Source: Thalassia testudinum
Lineage: Eukaryota; Streptophyta; Magnoliopsida; Alismatales; Hydrocharitaceae
Direction of reading: 5' to 3'
Assembly (NCBI GenBank): GCA_037157565.1
Contig: JAZHRO010000019.1
Coordinates: 64,478,501 to 64,542,500, forward strand
Length of the DNA: 64,000 bases
Below are positions 20,094-32,035 of this stretch, one piece after another. Every line of letters starts with the position of its first letter. Position 1 is the first letter of the stretch. The notes under the pieces were generated by a model, which saw only the letters and a program-made list of their open reading frames with translations, made no database searches and had not been told where the DNA came from. Made by a program: the position numbers and the translations under genes.

Positions 20094-21849
20094 TGAAGGT
20101 TTCCCTACTAGGAGGGGTGACGTAATAATATGCGGAAATAAAATATAAAGCAATCTCACAAAAATCAATCGCACAATGTACACAAGTATTTTTAGGTGGA
20201 AACCCAAACCGGGTGAAAACCACCACCTAACCCTCTCGAGTTAGGATTTTCCGATCAACCTAGTTGATCAAATACACTAAACCGAATCACATAAAACGAG
20301 GGTGATTCAACCTCAATACAATCACGCTACAAGTACGAGGGTAGCATTCCTCAACCCCTTCTCTCCACGAGAAGGATTTTGTCCCACGAAGGAGACGGGA
20401 ATTCGCAAAGCGAATACCCAACCAAAATACAAAGATAAAATAAAACAACAGTCCTATAGAGCCAACAAAATTAAACCTAGCTTCTATAGGAAATAGGAAA
20501 CTCCCCTTTGCAAGGAGTGCATCGACGATGACGCGGTGCGTGTGCCACGCGACGGCGCTACGTCGCTCTCGTTAACAACAGCGGGAGAGCGGGCGCGCAA
20601 ACTGAATTTAGCTCTCAAGATGATGGAGCTTGAGCTTAGAGAGCAAGAGCTTCTTGGACACAAGAGTGTGAGAGTGTATAGCTAAGTGTGTCTTGTGTCT
20701 TTCTTAGTGTGTCTCTTATATATGTCTTGTCTTTTTCTAAGTGTATATCTTGTGTATATGTGTTACAAAGGTTCCCCTCTATTTATAGAGGCCTTAGGAA
20801 GGCTTTGGAAGGCTTGGAAAAGCTTCCATAGCCGTTGGGTGCAAAGCCCAAGAGAATCAGGCCGAAATCAGGACAATGATTGCATTTGACAGGGTTATCA
20901 GACGTCTAACTCTGGCATCAGACGTCTGGAAGGCCACTTTAAGACGTCTGATTCCAAGGTCAGACGTCTGATTCTATGCGGGTTTCTCCCTGGCTTGAAT
21001 CAGATCTAAACAGGGTTTTTGTGCAAGTCCATCAGACGACATACAGGACGTCTGGCACTAAGTCTGGACGTCTGGAAACCTACTTTTACTGTGGGAATTG
21101 ATTTCCAAACGTTGCAACGGCTAGAAAAACTCTGAGAAGAGATTTTGGGTCAGCCGAGGCAAAACGGTCATTTATCAGACGTCTGGTAAGTCCTATGGAC
21201 GTCTGATAAGGCTCTAACGGTCATAATCTTGAGTGTTTTCTAAGCCAGCCAACGGTCCACTAATTGGACGTCTGCCAAAGTCATCAGACGTCTCCTAAGA
21301 CGTCTGGTCTAAGGTTTGGACGTCTGATTTCATCAGACAGAAGTAACTATGTCCAGCCTAACAGTTATCAGACGTCTGAAACAACAGTCAGACGTCTTAA
21401 AATACTTTATCAGACGTCTGATTTTGGGATTAGACGTCTGGAAATGCTGTTTGAGCCCTATATTGGTTTTCTAAGTATTCTACAGAAAACCTAAGTATCC
21501 TAGGGTTGTGCAGGTGTTCCTAGGACTACTTTTAGGGTACTTTGAGGCTCTTTAACATAATGTTCTAAGGAATCAAAAAGAGCAAGAAAATAAATACAAG
21601 AGATACATGAAAGGATAAAAAAGAATCTATCCTATTCTTCTTCTCTTCCATCTCCAATCTTTCGCTCCACACGAACCTCCTGTGTTTTCCGTCAAGCTTC
21701 TCCAATCCGTCCTGGATGCGAGCTCGAACTCAGTCTAAACACGTCCACATTTGCAATTATCCTGAAATCTAGGACTCAAATTGCAAATGTTAAATAACAC
21801 GTGTTTTGTTATCATCAAAACAAATGATCGTGGTGTGCTAGCACCAACA
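20094..21849 (-). repeat. 3' LTR of S (left copy)
   Basis: On the minus strand it runs from TGTTGGTGCTAGC at 21849 to the CTTCA end at 20094. The minus-strand TATAAATA box is at 20780-20787, with the AGACGTCT array (20900-21440) upstream of it. The left third matches the old copia LTR H. Confidence 0.95.
20900..21440 (-). promoter_or_regulatory. AGACGTCT palindrome array in the S 3' LTR
   Basis: I count 16 copies of GACGTCT in about 540 bp, most as CAGACGTCTG or AAGACGTCTG. They sit about 110-650 bp upstream of the minus-strand TATA box, the position of a U3 enhancer. Spacing is irregular, so this is not a tandem satellite. The same array occurs in the other LTR at 24174-24714. Confidence 0.85.
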
Positions 21850-22135
21850 ATCTCCCCCTTTTTGATGATGACAAAACCGTAAATAATAATGCATAAAAAT
21901 CCTCCCCCTTTTTGACATTATCAAAAAGGTTTAATTGATTTTACATTTCCTATAACTCCCCCTTAAAACATGCTCTTCTATGAATTTATTTTAACAAAGG
22001 TAATATCCTCCCCCTTTTTGTAACAATGCGATAGCTATTATTTTTCTCCCCCTTTCTAAAGGAAATTTAGCTACCTTACATCTCCCCCTTAAAAATTGAC
22101 AATTAGCTCATCATTTTTTAACTCCCCCTATCTAA
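21850..22135 (-). other. Repeated polypurine tracts of S
   Basis: On the plus strand seven CTCCCCCTTTTT-like tracts occur in about 280 bp (near 21851, 21901, 21956, 22008, 22045, 22081, 22122), each a polypurine tract on the coding strand. The one abutting the LTR (21851-21863) is the canonical plus-strand primer. Reiterated tracts before the 3' LTR are a described hallmark of Sireviruses and support the family call. Confidence 0.85.
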
Positions 22136-22176
22136 ATGCTACTGATAAAAAGATAGGGTAAAGGGTTTTACCTCAC

Positions 22177-23313
22177 CTACCATGGCCAATAAAATGGCCC
22201 GAATGGTGGTGGTGGATGCCACATCGGATGGGGCTCCCATCCGTAGCTTGGAGGCCCGGGCATCGGCGCCGGTCTCCAATCCGGTGGTCGACGTGCGGCG
22301 GGTCCGTCATTTGTTCGCCGTCTCGTCGGTCTTCTTGTTCTCCTCCTTGGTCTACTCCTTGGTTCTCCTAACTCGAGTTGACCAGCCTTGAGTTTGTAGG
22401 TCCAGTCCTGTGTATTGTAGTTATCCCTGAATCCTACAAAACAAGATTCCAGATTTTTCTTCGGCATCCAAGTAAGCTTGGATCCGGATTTGTTAGTGGG
22501 TCTCCTTGACAGAGATCCTATCTCAACCTTAGGGCTATAAAACTTGTCTACTTTGTTGATTAATTTGTTAGAATTTTCCCTAAGACATGCAATTTCTTTT
22601 TCTATAGTTTGCATCTTAGTCTTTAAATTAGAAATTTCTAACTTTAGACTATCATTTTCCTCAATCAATTTAGTATTTTCATTGATTAAATTTTTATTTT
22701 CTAAAAGCAGGTTATTATCCTTAGGACTAGTTTCTATGTCCTTAAGTTGTTTTTCTAACCTATCATTTTCATTTTTAAGAAAACTAAGGTTCTTTTTAAT
22801 GCTTTTATTTTCTATCCTAAGTGATTTACTAATCTCAAAAAGTTCATTAAATGCTTCTTGAAGATCGATATTTACCTCGTTGTCGCTGTCGTCGCTTCCA
22901 CTTTCGCTGTCGCTGTTGGTTCCTCTGGCCATGAAACCAAAGCAAGCGATTTCTTCTTCTTCTTCCTCCGAGCTTGTCTCCTCATGAGTGCCTTCCAACC
23001 TCCTCCATATCTCGTGGGCGGTGGTGCACTCTTGGATTTTCTCGAACTCTTCCGGACTCAATGCGCAATACATGGCATTCATTGCCTTTGCGTTGAGTGA
23101 AAGCTCTCGAATATGCTGCTGCGAGTATCCTCCCGCGGGTTTTTCTGGGATGTCGAAAGGCGTCTCGCATCTGGCCCAGACCGTGAAGTCGGTGGCTTGA
23201 AGCCAGGTCTTCATCCGCAACTTCCAGTAGGGGTAGTTGCTCCCGTCGAAGAACGGCGGACGGGTTGTGGACTGCCCCTCGGAGATCCTGATTGCTGATG
23301 TGCTTCCCTCCAT
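22177..23313 (-). CDS. gag: Truncated copia-type Gag of S
   Basis: 378 codons read leftward from the ATG at 23311-23313 (MEGSTSAIRISEGQ); the upstream open frame lies in the LTR and is ignored. The N terminus has the copia Gag signature PPFFDGSNYPYWKLRMKTWLQA and the start of the UBN2-type domain up to TAHEIWRRLEGTHE. It then jumps to an acidic stretch (ETSSEEEEEEIACFGFMARG, SDSESGSDDSDNE), a long coiled-coil-like Lys/Glu/Asn segment, and a basic, proline-rich C terminus. The central capsid part and the CCHC zinc knuckle expected between these are absent, implying an in-frame internal deletion. Packaging in trans is inferred. Confidence 0.8.
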   Translation of the reverse strand: MEGSTSAIRISEGQSTTRPPFFDGSNYPYWKLRMKTWLQATDFTVWARCETPFDIPEKPAGGYSQQHIRELSLNAKAMNAMYCALSPEEFEKIQECTTAHEIWRRLEGTHEETSSEEEEEEIACFGFMARGTNSDSESGSDDSDNEVNIDLQEAFNELFEISKSLRIENKSIKKNLSFLKNENDRLEKQLKDIETSPKDNNLLLENKNLINENTKLIEENDSLKLEISNLKTKMQTIEKEIACLRENSNKLINKVDKFYSPKVEIGSLSRRPTNKSGSKLTWMPKKNLESCFVGFRDNYNTQDWTYKLKAGQLELGEPRSRPRRRTRRPTRRRTNDGPAARRPPDWRPAPMPGPPSYGWEPHPMWHPPPPFGPFYWPW

Positions 23314-23354
23314 TTGATCTCTTGCCGGGTTGTTACGCCGAAACAGCAAGACCT

Positions 23355-23366
23355 GCTCTGATACCA
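23355..23366 (-). other. Primer binding site of S, initiator tRNA-Met
   Basis: The minus strand reads TGGTATCAGAGC one base after the LTR end at 23368. This defines the right LTR as 5' and the element as minus-oriented. Confidence 0.92.
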
Positions 23367-23367
23367 T

Positions 23368-25123
23368 TGAAGGTTTCCCTACTAGGAGGGGTGACGTAAT
23401 AATATGCGGAAATAAAATATAAAGCAATCTCACAAAAATCAATCGCACAATGTACACAAGTATTTTTAGGTGGAAACCCAAACCGGGTGAAAACCACCAC
23501 CTAACCCTCTCGAGTTAGGATTTTCCGATCAACCTAGTTGATCAAATCCACTAAACCGAATCACTTAAAACGAGGGTGATTCAACCTCAATACAACCACG
23601 CTACAAGTACGAGGGTAGCGTTCCTCAACCCCTTCTCTCCACGAGAAGGATTTTGTCCCACGAAGGAGACGGGAATTCGCAAAGTGAATACCCAACCAAA
23701 ATACAAAGATAAAATAAAACAACAGTCCTATAGAGCCAACAAAATTAAACCTAGCTTCTATAGGAAATAGGAAACTCCCCTTTGCAAGGAGTGCGTCGAC
23801 GATGACGCGGTGCGTGTGCCATGCGACGGCGCTACGTCGCTCTCGTTAACAACAGCGGGAGAGCGGGCGCGCAAACTGAATTTAGCTCTCAAGATGATGG
23901 AGCTTGAGCTTAGAGAGCAAGAGCTTCTTGGACACAAGAGTGTGAGAGTGTATAGCTAAGTGTGTCTTGTGTCTTTCTTAGTGTGTCTCTTATGTATGTC
24001 TTGTCTTTTTCTAAGTGTATATCTTGTGTATATGTGTTACAAAGGTTCCCCTCTATTTATAGAGGCCTTAGGAAGGCTTTGGAAGGCTTGGAAAAGCTTC
24101 CATAGCCGTTGGGTGCAAAGCCCAAGAGAATCAGGCCGAAATCAGAACAATGATTGCATTTGACAGGGTTATCAGACGTCTAACTCTGGCATCAGACGTC
24201 TGGAAGGCCACTTTAAGACGTCTGATTCCAAGGTCAGACGTCTGATTCTATGCGGGTTTCTCCCTGGCTTGAATCAGATCTAAACAGGGTTTTTGTGCAA
24301 GTCCATCAGACGACATACAGGACGTCTGGCACTAACTCTGGACGTCTGGAAACCTACTTTTACTGTGGGAATTGATTTCCAAACGTTGCAACGGCTAGAA
24401 AATCTCTGAGAAGAGATTTTGAGTCAGCCGAGGCAAAACGGTCATTTATCAGACGTCTGGTAAGTCCTATGGACGTCTGATAAGGCTCTAACGGTCATAA
24501 TCTTGAGTGTTTTCTAAGCCAGCCAACGGTCCACTAATTGGACGTCTGCCAAAGTCATCAGACGTCTCCTAAGACGTCTGGTCTAAGGTTTGGACGTCTG
24601 ATTTCATCAGACAGAAGTAACTATGTCCAGCCTAACAGTTATCAGACGTCTGAAACAACAGTCAGACGTCTTAAAATACTTTATCAGACGTCTGATTTTG
24701 GGATTAGACGTCTGGAAATGCTGTTTGAGCCCTATATTGGTTTTCTAAGTATTCTACAGAAAACCTAAGTATCCTAGGGTTGTGCAGGTGTTCCTAGGAC
24801 TACTTTTAGGGTACTTTGAGGCTCTTTAACATAATGTTCTAAGGAATCAAAAAGAGCAAGAAAATAAATACAAGAGATACATGAAAGGATAAAAAAGAAT
24901 CTATCCTATTCTTCTTCTCTTCCATCTCCAATCTTTCGCTCCACGCGAACCTCCTGTGTTTTCCGTCAAGCTCCTCCAATCCGTCCTGGATGCGAGCTCG
25001 AACTCCGTCTAAACACGTCCACATTTGCAATTATCCTGAAATCTAGGACTCAAATTGCAAATGTTAAATAACACGTGTTTTGTTATCATCAAAACAAATG
25101 ATCGTGGTGTGCTAGCACCAACA
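23368..25123 (-). repeat. 5' LTR of S (right copy)
   Basis: Same layout as the left copy: TATAAATA on the minus strand at 24054-24061, palindrome array at 24174-24714, terminus TGTTGGTGCTAGC at 25123. The plus-strand base after it starts the CTCTG target duplication. Confidence 0.95.
24174..24714 (-). promoter_or_regulatory. AGACGTCT palindrome array in the S 5' LTR
   Basis: This is the same 16-site array as at 20900-21440, with all GACGTCT cores retained although flanking bases differ at several places. It lies upstream of the promoter that would drive element transcription. Confidence 0.85.
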
Positions 25124-25930
25124 CTCTGTTACTGAGAGGGCTATGCTTTATACTAGTTCCGTGTTGTGCTTTGGGCGCACCCGTTAATGGAAACGACTGA
25201 CCGCGTGCTAGTGCGGGGTAGCTACCCGTCCGTTTATCACGTGTGCCGTAGTCACCGTTATGTCTGTCAGTGACCTTAGGGTGGTTGACTAAGTGTAGGA
25301 CCACCACGGGGTTCTCTCCTGACCAAGAGAGCACCACGTGCTACTTCTACTCTTCGGAAAAGACTGCAATCAAGATCGTTCCCACGAGGAACATTCGAGA
25401 TCAAGAAAGAGACTTGATAAATAAATCAAATGATGAAAGAAAGAATAATTAGTTAAAGAAAGAAAGAAATTGAAAACAACAGTTACCTGTCCATCTTTAC
25501 TGTTTTAGTTAGTTGGTTGCCACTCTACTCAGCGTTCGTTGACGTTTTGTACTCATAACCTTTTTCAGGTCCAAGTGTTGAGCAGCCAGAGCCTACGGCT
25601 GCAGAGGGTGCTGGGCCCAATAGAGTCCAGTAGGTGTAGCTTTCTGTTGTACTCCATTTCCTGTTGTAGTGAGTAGTTGTTACACTTCTGTACTCTTTTA
25701 TTATGAACTTATATTCCTGTACCTGTTTAATTTTCTACTATTGTGGTGGTGTGTACTGTAGTAGTTTACTTCTTTACTATTGTACTTTTGTTACTGTTAG
25801 TTGCTTGCATGGTGAATGTGGTTTATTTTACTGCTTTTTGGTTACTTTCTCGTTGGACGACTGAGTCTTAGGATCAGTCGAGTTGGTCCGGTCTTGTGTC
25901 CTGTACGGATTCGGAAATCGGGTCGTAACA
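25124..25930 (+). repeat. Chromovirus solo LTR L4, right part
   Basis: L4 resumes after the S target duplication with the conserved 3' segment (TTACTGAGAGGGCT onward), an acceptor-like CCTTTTTCAG near 25559-25568, and the end GGGTCGTAACA at 25930, followed by the ATATT target duplication. It is collinear with A 3380-4462. Confidence 0.92.
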
Positions 25931-26302
25931 ATATTTTTAAATAATTTTTAGAGGATTTTGATTACATTTATTTTCACTAGAACCTTATTAATTTAAGTGG
26001 GGGTGAAATTAGGTTTTTTAATTAAGTCAAGTTTAAATTGAATGAAAATCCTTAATTACTTAATATCAATCCACTTCTAGGAAATTTAAGCTTATTTGAC
26101 CTTTAATTAATCATCGGTTTACTTTTTAGTTATTCTATATTTATAATTGTTTGTTAAAATAGCTTAATTAACCCAATTTAGCATTAATTCCCCTTTATTC
26201 AGCTTTGATTGTATTATATCCTTTTGTATAATAATTATGTGAATTTAATCTTAGAACTTAGTCAAATTGACCTAGATACAGAGGATGATGGTGCTACTTT
26301 CA
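25931..26302 (-). repeat. Old Athila-like LTR D, part 2, with its 5' end
   Basis: On the minus strand this matches E from its start at 40552. The plus-strand GATGATGGTGCTAC at 26284 corresponds to the E start TGATGGTAACACC reversed. A polypurine stretch on the minus strand (GGGGAAGGGGGG, plus 26303-26320) abuts the LTR start and may be the primer tract, which would make D a 3' LTR with its internal region to the right. Confidence 0.7.
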
Positions 26303-28407
26303 CCCCCCTTCCCCATTCTACCACTAGTTGTATGCATGTATTACTTCTTATAATCATCTTTAGTACTTTTGTAATAACTATTGTCCTATTTCCTGAGGAT
26401 CTAGGAATCATCACTTATGAGTTGTAAGTTAGGAATAAGATTAACCAAAAATAATTATTATATTAATAGCATAGTTTCTAAACATGCTTCCTACTTGCGA
26501 AGCTTGGCTACAAAGTTACAAAATCGAAAGAACAAGTTTGCTTTTTTTGAAAACTACAATTCATTTAAGAGGGAGAAACTCATTACAAAGGACACAACCC
26601 TAAGAAGGGAAAGAAGGAAGAGGAGATAACCATGCCACCTCAAGACGGGAGAAAAGAAAAGCCCTGTAAGAAGAGGGGAAAGGTACTCCGCAAAGGGGGC
26701 CCACAAAACATAAAAAAATATAAAAAACAAGGAAAAGAAAAAATATAATAAAGAACAAAAAAGCATGTCCATGATGTAACAAGATCATAGTAGAGCTCCA
26801 TCTAGAAGACTGGGAAAGTAGCCACTCCATGTTCAAAGATAACAACTATGGCACAAATGAACTCCCGATGATTTGTTTGATCTGCATAAATGAGAAATGC
26901 GACAAGGGTCGAAAGCCAAAAAGAGTTTGACTACATCTTGATTGTTTTAAGGTACAATGTCTTGTGTAGTCCCCAAATCCAAAAAAAGGACAAAAGAAGC
27001 AGCTATGTAGTGACTAGCGCTACTCAAGCTCCTAGGATTGAGAATAGGAGTTGAGAGGAGTGGATCCACAACGAATGACAAAAGATGAAGCCCTCTCCCA
27101 CAACAAATGTAGGAATCCCAACCCAAAGAAGAGACCAGTCAAGGAAGAGGAGAATAGAGGCCCTTCATTCTCAATGATGGTGAGCCAACAACAAGAGAAC
27201 CTAAAGGAAGGTAGTCTACTTGAAGCCTAACACCTCTCATAGAACTGGCTAGCTCCATTGAAGCAGTCAACACCGTTGTAGAGTAGAGAGGACCCTCGAG
27301 CATCCATAATTCCCCCAAACTCAACAAGAGAACCTCCCTTGTGATAGGAAGAGCCTTGGGTTTCCAAACTCGATAGAAACTATGGTAAGGAAGAAGAGAC
27401 TTCACCGCAAAGGAGAGTGATGGAGGGTGGGGAGGATAGGCAAGGAATGAGGGTCCCCAGTCAACACACAAGGGCTTGCGAGGGGCCCTTGTAGCAACAT
27501 TGAGGAGGGGAACACTAGGGTTAAGTGTTGAGAGGGAAGGCGGACCTCTCTACTAGCAACCATTCTCCCATTAAAAGAACAAGTTTTTTGGTCTTTTTAA
27601 TTTAGAGACGCTGATCAGTGGCCCGTTTGCCAATATTAAGTAAAATAATCCTCATTTTAGGTTCCTATATATGGTTGCAGTATGCTTGACTTATAGAGGA
27701 GAAATCAAGATCACCATAAACTTTCAGGAGTGCAACTAAAGTTAATCTTAAAATTAATATATGAATCCTGTAGAATTTGATATTTTACTTTGCTCTATGT
27801 TGGCTTGCATGAGTCATGTCAAAACCTAGTAGTTGACTAAACAACAGCAATTGTAGGAAAGCAAATTGATCCAGTGACTTCAATATTTTGACAAAGATCA
27901 TTTAGATGCAAACTTTTCCAATTCCAATAAAATCTTTTTCTTCAAGGATAATATGATCACGCGCGTCCACAATTTTTACATACTTTTTTAAGAAAATTAG
28001 GTAGAATGTGGGGATCCACTGTGAGAACAATAAACAAATAAGAAATGCAAACTCGGTATCTAAGAGGAAGGGTGTTATTTTACATTTTTATTTGAATAGT
28101 ATCTCTTATTGCTTCACAATACGAAGAAAAAAAAATCTGAACTCCGTGTAGTGATCGTACATGCCTCCAATTATCATGCTATGCATAGATAAAACAACGT
28201 ATCGTAGGGTACAACTTCCTTGGTGCTGTATATAGTGACGTAGTTTCTCCTACCAACATGAACCTGTTTTTGCTCAATGAGATCTGTGGTTGATCGAGAG
28301 ATCGAGGTCAGGGTAGACAGAGAGAGAAACCTTATTAAATTTAAATTTGGGGGAAAATGCTAGAAAACATTATCATCAAAATTGTGCTCTCCAGTTGGAA
28401 ATGTCAA

Positions 28408-28469
<62 letters not shown>

Positions 28470-30009
28470 AGGAACTCATAAATAGATACACATACGTATC
28501 CCACTTTTCCATCTGTGCTATCATTGCCGTCAAAAACCACATGCTTTGCGTACAGGTGAAATGACAAGAATGTTTTGCAGCACAACGTTGTAACATCACT
28601 TTTATACGATAACAATGTACATATATCGGTAGAATGTTGCATTAATGTTACAATTTTTTTTTCTTTTTTTTTTTGCCTTCATGACCTGTAAGTGTTCAGG
28701 AAGAGTCTAATATCTTCCCATTCCGAAACTTCCCCCATCCTTTGCTCATCTTTTCCATCATCCCGGTTGGAACGATACCCATGACAAAACTAAAAACTTC
28801 CTCGGAAGGTTCGTTCCTTCTCTATAACGACAACGGCAAGATCAGGGATGTACGTGTAAGAGAGCATGTAGGTAGTAGGTTATTCTTTTAAAGTGTAACA
28901 TAGCCTAATTTAAATGTTATGTTAGTTTAATTCAAGTCACAAGAAATTAACCTAATAGAATAAATTATCTTACATATTAACCCTCACCATCTTAACTACA
29001 AAAATAAAATAAGTTGTGATTATCTCATTATATTCCTAACAATCATAGATTAACTTAACGAGATAAACCTCTTCACTTATAAACAAAAATATAAAATAAT
29101 CCTCATAAAAATTTTTATCCCACGAAATTATATCCACGAGCCAAACTATTACAATTCTGTTATTCTTATTCGTAGGCTTTGCCGAGACGTCTCTCCTCAC
29201 CGTGTGACAAACATGTAGGCGCACAAAGCAGCGAGCCCACTCGCGGGTCCCACAAATACCCTTCTCGTGGGGCCTAACACCTCCCAAAGTTTGACTCCCG
29301 ACATCTTAGACGGCAGCCACAAGTCAGAAACACCGCTACTACGTACCTGCGGATCATCGCTCGCTATCCTGTTCGGAGACGGGTTCCAATCGCAGCATCC
29401 GTGGTTTCGGGGATTACCGCCCTCTCGTTTGTCGGAACCCGCGGGGGAACGATAGGAAACGGGAGCTCTCGTTGACCGTAAGTGTCCGCGTGGGCCCAAC
29501 TCCCTCGTTAAAGATATAGATGCTGACTTGGATCGCTGTGCGGATTCGCTGCCGTTGGCTTCGTTGACACGTACATGAGCGTTACCGTATATAGTTGGCG
29601 ATTCCGTGAAGATTTTTTCCTTTTTTTGGTTGCCTGTTGTCTTTTATTTGTATTTATCACCATGCCTTTCCGTGTCTGAAAATCTGTGGTTGAGTTTGTT
29701 CTCGAGATTCGGTAAATTAGGCTGCGTTTGCAAAGGATACTGTTATTTTAAGATGGAATTAAAATAGAATAAATATTAAAAGGTATTTAATTTGTGGAAT
29801 TGTTAATGATACGTGGGATTGTTAATAATTATTATATTATTTTTATGAGAGAATAAGTAGTTAACAGGTTTTGATGGGTAGGATTTTAATTATTAGGTAT
29901 TATTTTTTGAATTTATGTGTGACGATGAAAAATTAGTGGACTTCGAAATTTATATAAATATATTTTTTTATGATACCTCGTATCCCATGCCTCCCACCTC
30001 CAAATCTCC
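26303..30009. other. 3.7 kb without a recognised gene or element
   Basis: The region is mostly AT-rich with short frames only. The minus-strand frame at 27139-27471 (110 codons) and the frames at 29197-29499 show no domain that I recognise. 26600-27560 is purine-rich on the plus strand, with a GC-richer patch at 29160-29560. The first part could be the eroded internal region of D. Nothing here supports an intact gene. Confidence 0.4.
28411..28464. repeat. (TA)27 microsatellite
   Basis: An uninterrupted TA dinucleotide run of 54 bases. It lies in the unassigned AT-rich interval and creates a spurious tyrosine/isoleucine frame on the minus strand. Confidence 0.97.
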
Positions 30010-32035
30010 AGTTACGACTTGATTTTCGAATTCCTACAGGACACGAGAATCAGACCGACTCGACTGATCCCAAGATCCAGTCGTCTAACGAGAAAATAAC
30101 CAAAAAGTAGTAAAATAAACCACATTGACCATGCAAACAATTAATAGTAACAAAAGTACAGCAGTAAAGAAAAAAACTACTACAGTACACCACCACAACA
30201 GTAGAGAATTAAAAACAGATACAGAAATATGAAGTTTACAATAAAAGAGTACAAAAGTGTAACAGAATACTCACTACTACAGAAAAATGGGTACAACAAA
30301 AGTACAACTAATTGGCTCTACTAGGCCTAGCACCCTCCGCAGCCGTAGGCTCTGGCTGCTCAACACCTGGACCTGAAAAGGTGGTAAGTACGACACATCA
30401 GCGAAACGCTGAGTAGAGTGGCAACCAGCTAGCTAAGAAAAACAGTAAATGTAGACAAGTAGCTGTTATTTTCAATTTTTTCTTTATGCAACTAATTATT
30501 CTTTCTTTCATCACTTGGTTTATTTATCAGGTCTTTTTCTTGATCTCAAATGTTCCTCGTGGGAATAATCTTAATTACAGTCTTTTCCGAAAAGTAGAGG
30601 TAGCATGTGATGCTCTCCAGGCCGAGAGAGTTCCCCGTGGTGATCCTACCCTCAGTCAACCACCCCAAAGTCACTGACAGACATAACAGTGACTACGGCA
30701 CGCGCGATAAACGCACGGGTAGTTACCACGCGGCCAATCGTTTCCGTTAACGAGTACGCCCAAAGCACAGCACAGAGCCAGTATAGGGAAGAGCCCTCTC
30801 AGCAACAGGGGTTTAGCCCCTCCATAGTAACCAAACAAGGGACTCGCCCCTCCACAGTCCACGCACCCTCTCCTGACTACCCTAGTTTACCCAATGGGCC
30901 TAACAAGTCGATGTAGGACTGCTAGCTGAACCTCAGGCCCCGTGGGGTGGCTAGCTCTCTCCCTACACTAGCAGCTCTCCCCGGTACTGTGTACGCGAGG
31001 GCCAGAAAGTCGACGCAAAGTGGCCAAACTCACCCTGGTCTCGACCTGAGGGTGGCAAGCTCCCCTCTACACTAAGAGGTAATATATGCTCTCTTTGGTA
31101 CCACGTACCCAAGAGATAACACACTTTCCAATTTACTTTTCCAGTTCCATTCCCTTTATTTCCAGGAGTTCTACTCCTAATTCCCCGTAGGGTTAGTGCT
31201 CATGTTTCCTCAGGCCATGCCATACTAGGTTTCATCATTTCAATTTTATTCGCATATATCACGTGTTTCCAACATTTAATCTTTCTTTTCCAATTTATAT
31301 ATAAGCCGCTCGAATTTAGTTTCCAAACAACAGGAATTACATGTAGCAGTTACTAGTAACAGTACTCTACATTTCACAGGCAGCTGTTATCCAATTACAG
31401 GCAATTATCATTATTTTATCTACTTATCCAATACTGCAATTCAGGTATTCAAGACATTCGTTTCAATGTTTCTACTCCTAGGATTCATGACACACCCTAG
31501 GATCTATCATTCAATATAGTTTTCAGGTCCTAGGATTCATGCCATACCTTACGATCTATCATTCAATCTAGTTTTTAGGTCTTAGGATTCATGCCATACC
31601 CTAGGATCTATCATTCAATCTAGTTTTTCTGGTCCTAGGATTCATGCCATACCCTAGGATCTATCATTTATTTCAGATATGCATTAATATTTGTAATTAA
31701 CTAAGGGAAGCCACTCTACCCGCAAATCCGGGAGTAATGGGGGCATGATCGGCAAGTCCACGTGCCTCCGCGACCCCCAAGTCTGCAATAGAACGAGGTC
31801 CTAACATAAGGATCCACCACAAGAAACCACTCAGAACATGATAACAAGCCTTCCAATAAGTAGAGGAGCTTATACGAAGAAGAACGGAATCTTAAATGCG
31901 AAAATCTGACCTCGAACGGATCCTAAACAGGTCAAAAATGACAACTCTGACTCAAATCAGACGTCTGGAACATCTTCCAGAAGTCTTAAAAAGGGGTCCA
32001 AGTCATACCTCACTCTACGCTGCTCCTCATATTCC

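Larger units (their letters stand above)
20094..25123 (-). mobile_element. Sirevirus-type Ty1/copia element S, gag-only deletion derivative, 5.0 kb
   Basis: Two 1756-bp LTRs (20094-21849, 23368-25123) surround 1.5 kb of internal sequence. Target duplication CTCTG (20089-20093, 25124-25128) shows an intact insertion into L4. On the minus strand the LTR starts TGTTGGTGCTAGCACAC and the order is LTR, initiator-Met primer site, gag, repeated polypurine tracts, LTR. No protease, integrase, RT or RNase H is present, so it depends on enzymes from a full element. About 15 LTR differences by eye (about 0.9 percent) suggest recent mobility. Confidence 0.95.

Noticed and set aside
20900..21440. CRISPR-like regular repeats
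   Set aside because: The repeat core is 7-10 bp with irregular spacing, in a eukaryotic LTR; no cas genes are present.
22177..23481. 434-codon frame as the full Gag of S
   Set aside because: The first 56 codons lie in the LTR and primer site; the Gag signature begins at the ATG at 23313.
27139..27471. 110-codon minus-strand frame as a host or LINE gene
   Set aside because: I see no recognisable domain, conserved start context or matching neighbour frame.
28411..28464. TA run as a functional element
   Set aside because: A plain dinucleotide microsatellite, likely to vary by slippage.
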